Shown here one piece after another: positions 36,515 to 45,554 of a stretch of 64,000 nucleotides of DNA. Position numbers and translations under genes: made by a program. This stretch comes from Acinetobacter brisouisimilis. GTDB taxonomy: Bacteria > Pseudomonadota > Gammaproteobacteria > Pseudomonadales > Moraxellaceae. The notes under the pieces were generated by a model, which was not told where the DNA came from, made no database searches, and was given only the letters and a program-made list of their open reading frames with translations. The DNA lies in contig NZ_KB851219.1 in the NCBI RefSeq assembly GCF_000368265.1, positions 1,557,870-1,621,869 on the forward strand, given 5' to 3'. Every line of letters starts with the position of its first letter. The first letter of the stretch is position 1.

Positions 36515-37546
36515 TTAGTTAACAGTTTTACCTGCTTGAAAATCTGCCAAAATTTTTGCACGCTCTGCATCAGACATTGCAATCAACCCAGCACGTTCAA
36601 GTTTTGAACCTTTACCAGAAACGTGCTTATTTAAAAAATATTCAACGTACTGTGGTAAACCTTTCACAAGTTTCACATGTTCTCCTTTTACATAGAAGAA
36701 TAATGGACGAGATACAGGATATTTACCATTCAAGATCGTTTTTTCACTTGGAACAACATTATTGACTGTCGCAACGCGCAAACGGTCACGGTTTTGATTA
36801 TAAAAACCAAGACCAAATACCCCCACCGCGCTTGGAGAAGTTTTTAAACGTGCCAATGTTTCCGTGTAATCCCCAGAAATTTCTATCACGCGACCATCTT
36901 TACGAAAGCTAGAACATGCATTTTTTTGTGCTTCTTTATCTAACTTCTTAAAGTAATCATATGCTTCACAGCCAGCATCTACCATTTTTTCTTGAAACAC
37001 TTCACGTGTACCATGGTTAGATGCGGGGATCACCAACGTAATAGGTTCATTGGGTAAGCTTGGATCGATCTGATTCCAGCGCGTATATGGGTTTGGAACT
37101 AACTTGCCTTTTGATGGAAGCTTCTCGGCCAGTGCTGCAAATACATGATAAGGCTTTAATTTATAGGTTGGTTTTGCGCTGTTTGATGCAAATGCAATAC
37201 CATCATAACCGATTTTTATTTCTTGGATTTTGTTCACACCTGCTTTTTTACAGGCTGCAATTTCAGTGTCTTTAATTTTACGTGATGCATTGGCAATGTC
37301 GATGGTATTATCACCTACCCCCTGACAAAATTGCTTCAAACCAGCAGATGAACCACCAGAACCAACAACTGGCACTTTAAACTGTGGGAAAGTATGTCCG
37401 AAGTCTTCTGCAACAATACTTGCGTAAGGCAATACGGTAGAAGAACCTGAGATTTGAATAGTTTCGCGCGCTGCATGCGCGCCTGTTGCGAATATTGTTA
37501 CTGAACAAGCAAATGCTAAGGCAAAATATTTTTTGCTAAAATTCAT
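36515..37546 (-). CDS. pstS: Periplasmic phosphate-binding protein
   Basis: PstS captures phosphate in the periplasm for the Pst importer. The product is 343 aa with a signal peptide ending ATGAHA before ARETIQISGSSTVLPYASIV. Phosphate-contact motifs SGSSTVLPYA, GSGGSSAGLKQFCQG and ASNHGTREVFQEKM are present. I use the ATG at 37546 (MNFSKKYF); the in-frame ATG at 37552 abuts the GAGAG SD. A Pho box lies about 90 bases upstream. The protein resembles the phosphate starvation-induced PstS of pseudomonads. Confidence 0.94.
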   Translation of the reverse strand: MNFSKKYFALAFACSVTIFATGAHAARETIQISGSSTVLPYASIVAEDFGHTFPQFKVPVVGSGGSSAGLKQFCQGVGDNTIDIANASRKIKDTEIAACKKAGVNKIQEIKIGYDGIAFASNSAKPTYKLKPYHVFAALAEKLPSKGKLVPNPYTRWNQIDPSLPNEPITLVIPASNHGTREVFQEKMVDAGCEAYDYFKKLDKEAQKNACSSFRKDGRVIEISGDYTETLARLKTSPSAVGVFGLGFYNQNRDRLRVATVNNVVPSEKTILNGKYPVSRPLFFYVKGEHVKLVKGLPQYVEYFLNKHVSGKGSKLERAGLIAMSDAERAKILADFQAGKTVN

Positions 37547-37634
37547 TCCCATCTCTCAATTTAATTTATACCAATAAAACTGCTGCCTTTATTGGTAAAT
37601 TCATGCTGAATCGCTTGCATTTTGAGTTTTTTAT

Positions 37635-37652
37635 ATGACATTTATGTTACAA
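37635..37652 (-). promoter_or_regulatory. Pho box upstream of pstS
   Basis: On the minus strand TTGTAAC-ATAA-ATGTCAT matches the CTGTCAT-N4-CTGTCAT PhoB site at 5/7 and 6/7 positions with the correct 11-base repeat. An ATAA spacer then repeats a third time. A weak -10 (CAAAAT) follows about ten bases on. It lies 89 bases upstream of the pstS start. Confidence 0.75.
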
Positions 37653-37805
37653 ATTAAAGACTATTTTGTAATAATCCAGATTAGGGCAATTTTTATAATT
37701 TTCATTAAAAATCAATAATAAATACAACTTAGATTAACTTGGCCATTCTACTTGCGATCATCTAAAGATTGAGTTCAGCTAGTTTAAATATGATGAATTC
37801 CATAG

Positions 37806-37831
37806 AAAAAGGTCACCTCAGTGACCTTTTT
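37806..37831 (-). terminator. Rho-independent terminator of dat-ddc
   Basis: Perfect stem AAAAAGGTCAC/GTGACCTTTTT with loop CTCA, T run on both strands. It lies 28 bases past the ddc stop. The rest of the pstS-ddc gap (37653-37805) shows nothing definite. Confidence 0.92.
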
Positions 37832-37858
37832 CTACAGCTTGATAGCAACTTATATTAT

Positions 37859-39391
37859 TTAGTCAATCGCTGGAACATAAGTTCCCGCTGCAATTGCATC
37901 TTTAATACGATTAGCTTCAGCTAGAACCAATCCAAGTAAGTTCTGTACATTCTCAAGCGTTGCTACTGGGCTTAAAGTAGTCATTTTCAATGATTGAACA
38001 TGACCTACTTTTGTTACACCAATATTCGCCTCGCCACGTGCAAACAGTTCATCTGCAACGTTTTGATTTAGGCTATCCAAAAATTCAGCAGGATAGCCTT
38101 CTGGCACAACTCGGAACAAAACTGACGCAAATTGTGGTTCAACCAGCAATTCAAGACCAGCAGTCGCTTTAATATAATCCGCCACTTGACGTGTTAACTT
38201 CACGCCGTGATCGATCATTGAACCATAAAGTTCTTCACCCAATGCTTCAACAGTCATCCACAATTTCAATGCATCAAAACGACGAGTCGTTTGTAATGAT
38301 TTAGATACAAGGTTTGGTACACCATGTTCTTCATCATAAGCAGAGTTTAGATATTCTGCTTCATAATGCATAAAGCGATAGTTTGCTTCGTCTTTCAACA
38401 AGAAAGCACCACAGCTAATGGTTTGGAAATAGTGTTTATGGAAGTCTAGCGTCACTGAATCTGAAAATTCAATACCATCAAGCATTGAACGGAATTCATT
38501 CGATAAAATCAGCGCGCCACCCCAAGCTGCATCGACATGCATCCACGAACCATACTGGTTGGTGATGTCACGAATTTTCTTGAGTGGGTCAATTGCACCA
38601 GCGTCAGTTGTACCTGCTGTTGCAACAACACAGGCTACGATTTTACCTTCAGCTTTCAAATGCGCCATGGTTTTTTCGAGCGCATCGACATCCATTTGAG
38701 CATTTTCGTTCACAGGAACAGTCACAACTGACTGAAAGCCCATGCCCATCATTGCCATGTTCTTTTGCACAGAGAAGTGTGCATTTTCAGAACAAATGAC
38801 TTTGACATTTTTCAATGCATCAGCAGGTAAGCCATCACGCTGAACAGACCATTCCTGACCGTTTTCGCCTTTCCAGTTTTTCGCAATACACCAGTCACGC
38901 GCAAGCAATACACCCATAAGGTTAGATTGCGTGCCACCAGAGGTAAATACCCCTGCCTGACCTGTGCCATAGCCCACTTTTTGACGTAACCAGTCAATCA
39001 ATTGAACTTCCATCAACGAACCTGCAGGGCTTTGATCCCATGAATCCATTGATTGGTTGGTCGCATTGATTAACACTTCCGCAATCTGGCTCATCACCAT
39101 CGTCGGGCAGTGTAAATGTGCCAATGAATGTGGATGATGTACTTTTAAGCTTTTATTGAGAAAAAGCTCAACCATACGTTGTAAAGACTGCTGTACACCT
39201 AAACCATCTTTAGATGGTTTAAAAGAAATCGCAGCACGCAAATCTTTGATGCTACCGCCTGTGTACATTTTATCATTTTGTAACCATGCAGAAACGGCTT
39301 TCACCGCTTCGCCCATTGCTGACTGATAGTCAGCAATGGATTGTGCATCATTACAAAGTAAAGCTTTGCGATGTTGTGCAAAATCAACCAT
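37859..39391 (-). CDS. ddc: L-2,4-diaminobutyrate decarboxylase
   Basis: Ddc decarboxylates L-2,4-diaminobutyrate to 1,3-diaminopropane, a polyamine characteristic of Acinetobacter. The product is 510 aa, a group II PLP decarboxylase. Visible motifs are the substrate/PLP segment [19 protein letters not shown], the [15 protein letters not shown]sp region, and the PLP lysine in [19 protein letters not shown] (about residue 310). Its ATG overlaps the dat stop (TAATG), so the two are translationally coupled and form the full pathway from aspartate semialdehyde. Confidence 0.95.
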   Translation of the reverse strand: MVDFAQHRKALLCNDAQSIADYQSAMGEAVKAVSAWLQNDKMYTGGSIKDLRAAISFKPSKDGLGVQQSLQRMVELFLNKSLKVHHPHSLAHLHCPTMVMSQIAEVLINATNQSMDSWDQSPAGSLMEVQLIDWLRQKVGYGTGQAGVFTSGGTQSNLMGVLLARDWCIAKNWKGENGQEWSVQRDGLPADALKNVKVICSENAHFSVQKNMAMMGMGFQSVVTVPVNENAQMDVDALEKTMAHLKAEGKIVACVVATAGTTDAGAIDPLKKIRDITNQYGSWMHVDAAWGGALILSNEFRSMLDGIEFSDSVTLDFHKHYFQTISCGAFLLKDEANYRFMHYEAEYLNSAYDEEHGVPNLVSKSLQTTRRFDALKLWMTVEALGEELYGSMIDHGVKLTRQVADYIKATAGLELLVEPQFASVLFRVVPEGYPAEFLDSLNQNVADELFARGEANIGVTKVGHVQSLKMTTLSPVATLENVQNLLGLVLAEANRIKDAIAAGTYVPAID

Positions 39392-40764
39392 TAAGCACCT
39401 CGAACGGCAACAAGCGCCTCAGCAATTGCTTTCTTGAAGCGTACAATAACTTCTACACACTCATCTTGAGTAATGATCAACGGGCAAAGTAAACGAATCA
39501 CTGTACCGTTACGACCACCTTTTTCTAACAACAATTTGTTGTTAAAGCATGCTGTTTGAATCGCAGCAGCCAATTGAGCATCTGCAGGTAATGAACCCAT
39601 GTGATCAGCAGCTTTACGCTCATCAACAATTTCAATACCTAACATTAAGCCGCGACCACGTACGTTACCGATACATGGGAATTCTTGTGCCAATTTTTTC
39701 ATTTCAGCTTGTAAGAAATCACCACGTTCTTGCGCATTTTGAGCCAAGTTTTGCGCTTTAATAACTTGTAAAGAAGCTAAACCTGTACCCATTGCCAATT
39801 GGTTACCACGGAAAGTACCCGTGTGACCCGCTGGTTGCCAAGCATCAAATTTACGTTTAATGCCCAATACTGCAAGTGGCAAGCTGCCACCGACTGCTTT
39901 TGACATAACAACAACATCTGGCTCAATACCCGCATGTTCAAATGCAAACATTTTGCCTGAACGTGCAAAGCCCGCTTGTACTTCATCAAGAATCAACACA
40001 ATGTTGTGTTTTTCAGTTACTTCACGGATTTTACGAAGCCATTTTGTAGGTGCAATGACGACACCGCCTTCACCTTGAATCGCTTCAAGAATGACAGCAG
40101 CAGGTTTAGTCACACCACTTTCAACATCTTCAATGAACTGTTCAAAATAGTAAGTTAATGCATCAACACCCGCTTCACCGCCAAGACCCAATGGGCAACG
40201 GTATTCGTGCGGATATGGCATAAACTGAACACCTGGCATCAGGTTATTGACTGCATTTTTTGCACTCAAGTTACCTGTCATTGCCAATGAACCATGAGTC
40301 ATACCATGATAGCCACCAGAGAAGCTAATCACTGAACTACGGCCAGTATAAGTTTTTGCAAGTTTAATCGCTGCTTCTGTTGCATCTGCACCAGATGGAC
40401 CACAGAACTGTAAGCAATATTCTTCTTTACCACCAGGCAAATAAGCCAATAAAGCTTCAGTAAAAGCATCTTTTAAAGGTGTCGTTAAATCTAAAGTATG
40501 TAAAGGCAGACCACTTGCAAGTGTGTCTTGGATACTTTGAATAACCGCAGGGTGGTTATGACCTAATGCCAATGTCCCTGCACCAGCTAAACAATCAAGG
40601 TACTCAGTACCTTCAACATCAGTAACCCAACAACCTTGTGCTTTCGCTATCGCTAACGGTAATTTACGTGGATAACTACGAACATTCGATTCCATCTGAC
40701 TTTGGCGAGTCAAGTAATATTCGTTGGTGGAATTGGTGGCAGGATTTACAGAAGTAACGCTCAT
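39391..40764 (-). CDS. dat: L-2,4-diaminobutyrate:2-oxoglutarate aminotransferase
   Basis: Dat makes L-2,4-diaminobutyrate from aspartate-4-semialdehyde with glutamate as amino donor, feeding Ddc. The product is 457 aa, a class III PLP aminotransferase. Key segments are the cofactor loop [33 protein letters not shown], the Asp in [20 protein letters not shown] and the PLP lysine in [18 protein letters not shown] (about residue 290). It begins the operon and is preceded by a long AT-rich upstream region. Confidence 0.95.
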   Translation of the reverse strand: MSVTSVNPATNSTNEYYLTRQSQMESNVRSYPRKLPLAIAKAQGCWVTDVEGTEYLDCLAGAGTLALGHNHPAVIQSIQDTLASGLPLHTLDLTTPLKDAFTEALLAYLPGGKEEYCLQFCGPSGADATEAAIKLAKTYTGRSSVISFSGGYHGMTHGSLAMTGNLSAKNAVNNLMPGVQFMPYPHEYRCPLGLGGEAGVDALTYYFEQFIEDVESGVTKPAAVILEAIQGEGGVVIAPTKWLRKIREVTEKHNIVLILDEVQAGFARSGKMFAFEHAGIEPDVVVMSKAVGGSLPLAVLGIKRKFDAWQPAGHTGTFRGNQLAMGTGLASLQVIKAQNLAQNAQERGDFLQAEMKKLAQEFPCIGNVRGRGLMLGIEIVDERKAADHMGSLPADAQLAAAIQTACFNNKLLLEKGGRNGTVIRLLCPLIITQDECVEVIVRFKKAIAEALVAVRGA

Positions 40765-41226
40765 ATCGAATTACCATCTCTGATATGGGTTGAAAGAAAT
40801 AAGTCTGGTGACTTGTGGTCCTTTGACTCGGTGCTTGTAGAATTCTAGTTAGACAAAATTTATAACTTATAACTAGGAGGGCGATAATACCCTTTTTTCT
40901 ATAAAAATAAAGACCTTTTAGCTCTTTATTTGACCTAATTCATTGAAAAAAACATTTATCTAATGAATTAGCTTCATTATTATGATACTCCATGACAAAA
41001 ATAAGAAAATCCATCTCATCAGAAATATTTTTTTATCTTTAGATCAACAAAAAAAACCATCCAACATTCAACAATTAATTTACTGAATTTAAAAGATTTT
41101 ATTTCTTAAACAAAGATACAAAAACTTAAAAAGTATTACAAAGAAGCGACAATTTAACTTTATATAATCCGTTTTCTCCAATTAACATGAGCCTGATAAC
41201 AAACACTCCAAATTCAAGGAAAATTT
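40765..41226. other. AT-rich intergenic region between dat and the SIMPL gene
   Basis: A 462-base divergent promoter region with no recognised gene. A perfect 9-base inverted repeat AAATAAAGA (40905-40913)/TCTTTATTT (40923-40931) lies about 140 bases upstream of dat. It could be an operator or leader hairpin. TATAATCC near 41163-41170 is a plausible rightward -10 for the SIMPL gene. Confidence 0.4.
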
Positions 41227-41928
41227 ATGAGAAATTTGCTCGTATCTAGCCTACTTATTGCTAGCGTCAGTCACCCAGTTTTTGCAGCCACTACCGAAGC
41301 ATTAAACTACAATGTCATCAACATTCAAGCAGATGCTTCGCGCGAAGTTTCAAATGACCAGATTCAAGCTGTTCTTTACATTGAAAAGAACAATAAACAA
41401 CCTGCTGAACTGGCAAATCAAATCAATACACTGATGAATCAGGCTTTGGCAACTGCCAAAAAATATCCACAGGTAAAAGTCAAAACTGGGGCTCAAAGTA
41501 CCTACCCTGTTTACGACACTGATAACAAAAAACTCAAAGAATGGCGCGGGCGTGCTGAACTACAAATCGAAAGCCGTGATTTCAAAGCAGCAAGCCAGCT
41601 AATTAGTGAACTCCAACAAAACTTCCAGACCGACTCGATTGGTTTTAGTATTTCTGATGAACAGCGCAGCAAAGTTGAAAACGAGCTGATGCTTGAAGCT
41701 TCCAAAAACTTCCAGCAACGCGCACAGTTACTCACTCAGTCTTGGCATAAAACTAGCTACAATCTGGTCAATCTCAATATCAATACCAACAGTAGCTATC
41801 GCCCGATTATGATGAGTGCAAGAACTGCCAAGTTTGCTGAAGTTGCGGCTGCACCTATGGCGCAGGATATGAATGCAGGAGAATCTAAAATTAGTGTCAG
41901 CGCAAATGGAACAATTCAACTAAAATAA
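41227..41928 (+). CDS. SIMPL-domain periplasmic protein
   Basis: A 233-aa exported protein with signal peptide MRNLLVSSLLIASVSHPVFA, then a SIMPL domain (DUF541). The domain opens with NVINIQADASREVSNDQIQA and continues through QTDSIGFSISDEQRSKVENE and SKISVSANGTIQLK. SIMPL proteins such as E. coli YggE are oligomeric periplasmic proteins linked to oxidative stress, with no agreed biochemical role. It has AAGGAAA just upstream. The Imm10-like gene follows after 31 bases, probably co-transcribed. Confidence 0.88.
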   Translation: MRNLLVSSLLIASVSHPVFAATTEALNYNVINIQADASREVSNDQIQAVLYIEKNNKQPAELANQINTLMNQALATAKKYPQVKVKTGAQSTYPVYDTDNKKLKEWRGRAELQIESRDFKAASQLISELQQNFQTDSIGFSISDEQRSKVENELMLEASKNFQQRAQLLTQSWHKTSYNLVNLNINTNSSYRPIMMSARTAKFAEVAAAPMAQDMNAGESKISVSANGTIQLK

Positions 41929-41959
41929 GACTTTGAATTAGTCTGAGTGAAACAACCCG

Positions 41960-42325
41960 ATGAAATCTTTCTATGCCAACCACATTTCCTGTAGCCAAGA
42001 CGATGATGTTTTCACGATTGGTTTGGCAGATGATGAACTTGACCCGATTGATTTCGTCATTTTAAGCCGTTTTGATGAGCCTGATATGGCAGTAAATCAA
42101 CACATTGGTCTTCTGGTGAACGAAACTGAATTTGAATTTCACAATGCGATTGAATCTATCCGTTTTTTTGATACGCAAATGGTGATCCAGCTCAGAGCAA
42201 GCATTGTTGCAGACGAATTAGAATACTCTTCGATTCATATTGAACTGGCAGATCAAGGCGATGATTTACCGCGTGCTATCAAGCACATGTTTACAGGTTC
42301 AAGCGTACAACTAAAATTTAACTAA
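41960..42325 (+). CDS. Small acidic protein, possibly Imm10-like
   Basis: A 121-aa acidic cytosolic protein without signal peptide or membrane span. The pattern ANHISCSQDDDVFTIGLADD near the start, an N-E-T-E-F-E-F strand, then AIESIRFFDT and a C-terminal helix AIKHMFTGSS resembles Imm10 family immunity proteins, as I recall them. No toxin gene is adjacent. If the resemblance is wrong, it is simply a conserved hypothetical protein. A bidirectional terminator follows. Confidence 0.6.
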   Translation: MKSFYANHISCSQDDDVFTIGLADDELDPIDFVILSRFDEPDMAVNQHIGLLVNETEFEFHNAIESIRFFDTQMVIQLRASIVADELEYSSIHIELADQGDDLPRAIKHMFTGSSVQLKFN

Positions 42326-42326
42326 T

Positions 42327-42356
42327 AAAAAAGCGCGGTTTAGACTGCGCTTTTTT
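42327..42356. terminator. Bidirectional terminator between Imm10-like and desaturase genes
   Basis: Stem AAAAAAGCGC/GCGCTTTTTT with a ten-base loop GGTTTAGACT. It lies between convergent stops at 42325 and 42369. Confidence 0.88.
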
Positions 42357-42368
42357 ATGACTTGATTC

Positions 42369-43463
42369 TTACTTTTTAAATGGTAGCGAGTATTTCAAAA
42401 TACGTCCCAAAACCTGGCCATATTGTTTAAACAGGCTGGCATTGTTGTAGTTTAAACCGTATTTTTTACATACAGCTTCTACTTTTGGTCCCATCTTACG
42501 GTAACGGCGTGCAGGGATTTCTGGGTACAGATGATGCTCAATTTGATGACTCAAGTGCCCAGTCAAAATATGAAAGGCTTCAGAACCTGTTAAGTTAGAT
42601 GAACCACGAATTTGGCGCATATACCAGTGTCCGCGACTTTCATTTTCCAAGACGCTTTTTGGAAAAACTTCAACATCTTTGGTGAAGTGACCACAGAAAA
42701 TGATACTGAATGTCCAAACATTACGGATACCATTTGCCGCCATGTTTCCAAGCAATACAGGTACTGCACTTGGTCCCGCCACAAGTGGGAAAAAGACATA
42801 ATCTTTGAACAATTGTTTCGCGACTTTACGTTGTACTGGACGCATTTCTTGTATAAATTTGGCTTTGGTCTTACGCCCCATCATGAGTTTGCCGATTTCC
42901 AAGTTTTGGATCGCGACCCCCCACTGGAACAGCAAACAAAATGGAATACTATACAAAGGTTGCAATAAATAGCTTTTTTTCCAACGTTGTTCTGGAAATA
43001 AACGAACTAGACCATAACCAATGTCATCATCCATACCTTTGATATTGGTATAGGTATGATGTTTATAGTTATGGGTTTGACGCCAGTTGTCACTTGTACC
43101 GACATTGTCCCATTCATAGGTTTGCCCCATAAATTTCGGGTCATTCATCCAGTCATATTGACCGTGCATGACATTGTGTCCGACTTCCATGTTTTCCAGA
43201 ATTTTAGACAAACCGAGTAAGCCTGTACCCAGTACCCACGCTGGCGGAAACCAACCTGCGAACAATAAAGCACGACCTGCTAGACTGCTATAACGTACAA
43301 CGGAGTAAACACGGCGAATGTACTGGGCATCTTGCTCGCCCAAGTCATCCACAACTTCTTGTTTGATGGCATCTAGCTCTTGAGCAAGCGCCTCTAAATC
43401 GGCTTCAGTGAGTTCGCGGTTTTTTGGATTTTTAAAATATTGTGTTTTTACTTGCATATTCAT
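42369..43463 (-). CDS. Membrane fatty-acid desaturase (DesB-like acyl-CoA desaturase)
   Basis: A di-iron integral-membrane desaturase of 364 aa that introduces double bonds into acyl chains. The three histidine boxes are visible: VGHNVMHGQYDW, QTHNYKHHTYTNI and GHLSHQIEHHLYPEIP. Its partner ferredoxin reductase gene lies 14 bases upstream and a TetR regulator is divergent. This is the layout of the Pseudomonas desT-desCB system, in which DesB is an acyl-CoA delta-9 desaturase. Position of desaturation here is inferred. An in-frame ATG two codons in is an alternative start. Confidence 0.9.
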   Translation of the reverse strand: MNMQVKTQYFKNPKNRELTEADLEALAQELDAIKQEVVDDLGEQDAQYIRRVYSVVRYSSLAGRALLFAGWFPPAWVLGTGLLGLSKILENMEVGHNVMHGQYDWMNDPKFMGQTYEWDNVGTSDNWRQTHNYKHHTYTNIKGMDDDIGYGLVRLFPEQRWKKSYLLQPLYSIPFCLLFQWGVAIQNLEIGKLMMGRKTKAKFIQEMRPVQRKVAKQLFKDYVFFPLVAGPSAVPVLLGNMAANGIRNVWTFSIIFCGHFTKDVEVFPKSVLENESRGHWYMRQIRGSSNLTGSEAFHILTGHLSHQIEHHLYPEIPARRYRKMGPKVEAVCKKYGLNYNNASLFKQYGQVLGRILKYSLPFKK

Positions 43464-43477
43464 AGCAGATGCCTCTC

Positions 43478-44557
43478 TTAAAGATCTAACACAAGGTCAG
43501 TTTGAGCGGAGTTGACACATAAGCGTAGTAGGCTATTTGGTTCAGTATTTTCCGACTGATTATTTAAGTTTTTGGTTGCACCCGATACTTTATTACATGC
43601 ACATTTATTGCAAATACCCATACGGCAACCGTGGGTTGGTTTGAGCTGAGCCTGTTCCAGACCAATCAGAATTGGCTGACCTTTGGCAACAGCAATAGTT
43701 TTATTGGATTTGCTTAAAGTAATATTTACAAAGCCAACATCATCAGTTTCTATATGTGTCAAGCTAAACGCTTCACCTTTGAAAAGTTTTGCGCCTGCAA
43801 ACACACTTTCTGCGGCATTGACAAATCCTGATGGACCGCAAGCAAAGACCGTACGTTCAGCAAAATCTGCAACCAATTCAGCATGTTTCTGGTTAATACG
43901 TTCAGCAGCAGGTTCATCACGCGTACATAGCGCGGTAAACTTAAAGTTTGGATAGATTTGTTGCCATGTTTCAAATTCTGATTTGAAAGCCAGACCTGTG
44001 GCATGTTGTGCCCAGTACATCAAATGAATGTCATAGTCTTTCAGCTGACCAGACTGATGCAGTCCTGCCAACATACTATACATTGGGGTAATGCCACTGC
44101 CCGCAGCCAGCAACAGTACTTGTTTTTGTGGCTGTGTACCAATGAGCATATCGCCATAAGGCTGACCAAATTCAAGGATGTCGCCCACTTGAGCTTGTTC
44201 ACAAAGCCAAGTACTCACCACACCGCCTTCAATTTTCTTCAAGGTCAGTTTGACATGATGGGCATCCAGCTGAGTCAAACTGTAGGTACGTTCATAGCGA
44301 CAACCATGAATTTCGACATGTACGGGATGATGTTGCCCTGCAACGCCATATTGCATGCGTTGGTTACAATGAATGGTTAAACTCACGACATCATTGGCAA
44401 TGATTTGTTTTTTGACAATTCGCCCAAGTATTTCATGAGTTGACCACAATGGATTGACTTTTTGAAGCCAAAAATTCACTGCGTTACTGTCATAGACACT
44501 ACCAGACAGAAAATCTAAAAGCTGTTTTTTACGTTGAATGACATGCATTGTGGTCAT
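43478..44557 (-). CDS. Ferredoxin reductase with C-terminal 2Fe-2S domain (DesC-like)
   Basis: A 359-aa electron-transfer protein. It has an FAD-binding domain (about residues 38-135, with RYERTYSLTQLD), an NAD-binding domain (LLLAAGSGITPMYSMLAGL, about residues 150-168) and a plant-type 2Fe-2S domain near the end. Cluster ligands are in HGCRMGICNKCACNKV and RLCVNSAQ. It is expected to pass electrons from NAD(P)H to the adjacent desaturase. The first ATG at 44557 is followed by another one three codons in; either may be used. Confidence 0.9.
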   Translation of the reverse strand: MTTMHVIQRKKQLLDFLSGSVYDSNAVNFWLQKVNPLWSTHEILGRIVKKQIIANDVVSLTIHCNQRMQYGVAGQHHPVHVEIHGCRYERTYSLTQLDAHHVKLTLKKIEGGVVSTWLCEQAQVGDILEFGQPYGDMLIGTQPQKQVLLLAAGSGITPMYSMLAGLHQSGQLKDYDIHLMYWAQHATGLAFKSEFETWQQIYPNFKFTALCTRDEPAAERINQKHAELVADFAERTVFACGPSGFVNAAESVFAGAKLFKGEAFSLTHIETDDVGFVNITLSKSNKTIAVAKGQPILIGLEQAQLKPTHGCRMGICNKCACNKVSGATKNLNNQSENTEPNSLLRLCVNSAQTDLVLDL

Positions 44558-44574
44558 CTCTATTATGTCTTTCT

Positions 44575-44612
44575 AATTATTATACACATGTATATATATA
44601 TGTATAGTATTT
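44575..44612. promoter_or_regulatory. AT-rich dyad between desaturase and TetR genes
   Basis: The divergent gap contains TATACACATGTATA (44581-44594), a near-perfect dyad, followed by alternating TA and a second ATGTATA. It is a candidate operator for the adjacent TetR regulator, but alternating AT sequence makes such matches easy to find. Confidence 0.4.
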
Positions 44613-44706
44613 ATGCAATCAAGAAACAATTCTTTGCACTATTTCTTATCGTTCAGTTCTAAGGCTATAATCTTCAAATAAATCCGAGCTTGCCACATGA
44701 GTTTAC

Positions 44707-45405
44707 ATGCCCCCTTTATCGATAACTGCTATGCCAACTGATCACTCATTGCTTGACACTACACCTGCTCAAGTCAAAACACCTGCGCGTAGTGCTGGTC
44801 GTAAAGCCACGATTACTAAAGAAGAGTTATTTCAGGCGACCTTAAATTTAATCGGCCCAGAAAAAAGTATTTCATCTTTGAGTTTACGCGAAGTCGCCCG
44901 TGAAGCAGGCATTGCACCCAACAGTTTTTATCGGCATTTTAAAGACATAGATGAGCTTGCAATTGAACTGATTAATCGTGCTGGGGTGGTGCTACGTAAG
45001 ATTATTCGTGAAGCACGCCTTAAAGCCTCTAAGCAAGAAAGCATTATTCGCACTTCGGTTGAAGTTTTTTTACAGCAACTCGACACCGATGACGGTAACC
45101 TGAGTTTATTGCTGCGCGAGGGCTATACAGGTTCAATTTCCTATAAACGTGCGGTGGAGCAACAACTCAGCTTTTTTCAGCAAGAATTACAAGAAGACCT
45201 GATTCGTTTAGAGCGTTTGAACCAGAACCGACTGTTTCATCCAGATTTAGCAGCAAAAGCCATTACCCAGCTGGTATTTAATATGGGTGCAAAAGTCATC
45301 GATTTACCTGTAAATGAACGTAATGTCGTAGCACAGCAGACCATGATCATGATTCGGATGATTCTTGAAGGTGCACGCCGCTTAAATGAATCGAAAATTG
45401 GCTAA
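44707..45405 (+). CDS. TetR-family regulator (DesT-like)
   Basis: A TetR-type repressor of 232 aa, divergent from the desaturase/reductase pair. The helix-turn-helix lies at about residues 57-77 (SLREVAREAGIAPNSFYRHF). The C-terminal region is helical with an acyl-sensing-type pocket expected by analogy. In Pseudomonas, DesT senses acyl-CoA saturation and represses desCB; the same is inferred here from synteny. The first 40 residues are extended and polar, and the ATG at 44731 is an alternative start. Confidence 0.87.
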   Translation: MPPLSITAMPTDHSLLDTTPAQVKTPARSAGRKATITKEELFQATLNLIGPEKSISSLSLREVAREAGIAPNSFYRHFKDIDELAIELINRAGVVLRKIIREARLKASKQESIIRTSVEVFLQQLDTDDGNLSLLLREGYTGSISYKRAVEQQLSFFQQELQEDLIRLERLNQNRLFHPDLAAKAITQLVFNMGAKVIDLPVNERNVVAQQTMIMIRMILEGARRLNESKIG

Positions 45406-45554
45406 ACATTTTTGATTCAGATAAAGCGTATTTTTTTATTTCTAAGTATTTCCGAAGCAGTTAGAATGACCTTTGTCTAGGATTAATACAATTCTGTGCA
45501 GCCTCATTGCATTTCCTATGGCACTTCTTTTGCTAAATATCGGGTCAAACCAGC

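Noticed and set aside
40905..40931. Riboswitch ahead of dat-ddc
   Set aside because: Only a single 9-base AT-only hairpin is visible and no known aptamer core could be drawn.
44581..44612. Alternating TA stretch as a microsatellite or Z-DNA element
   Set aside because: Only a short run of TA; better explained as AT-rich promoter/operator DNA of a divergent pair.
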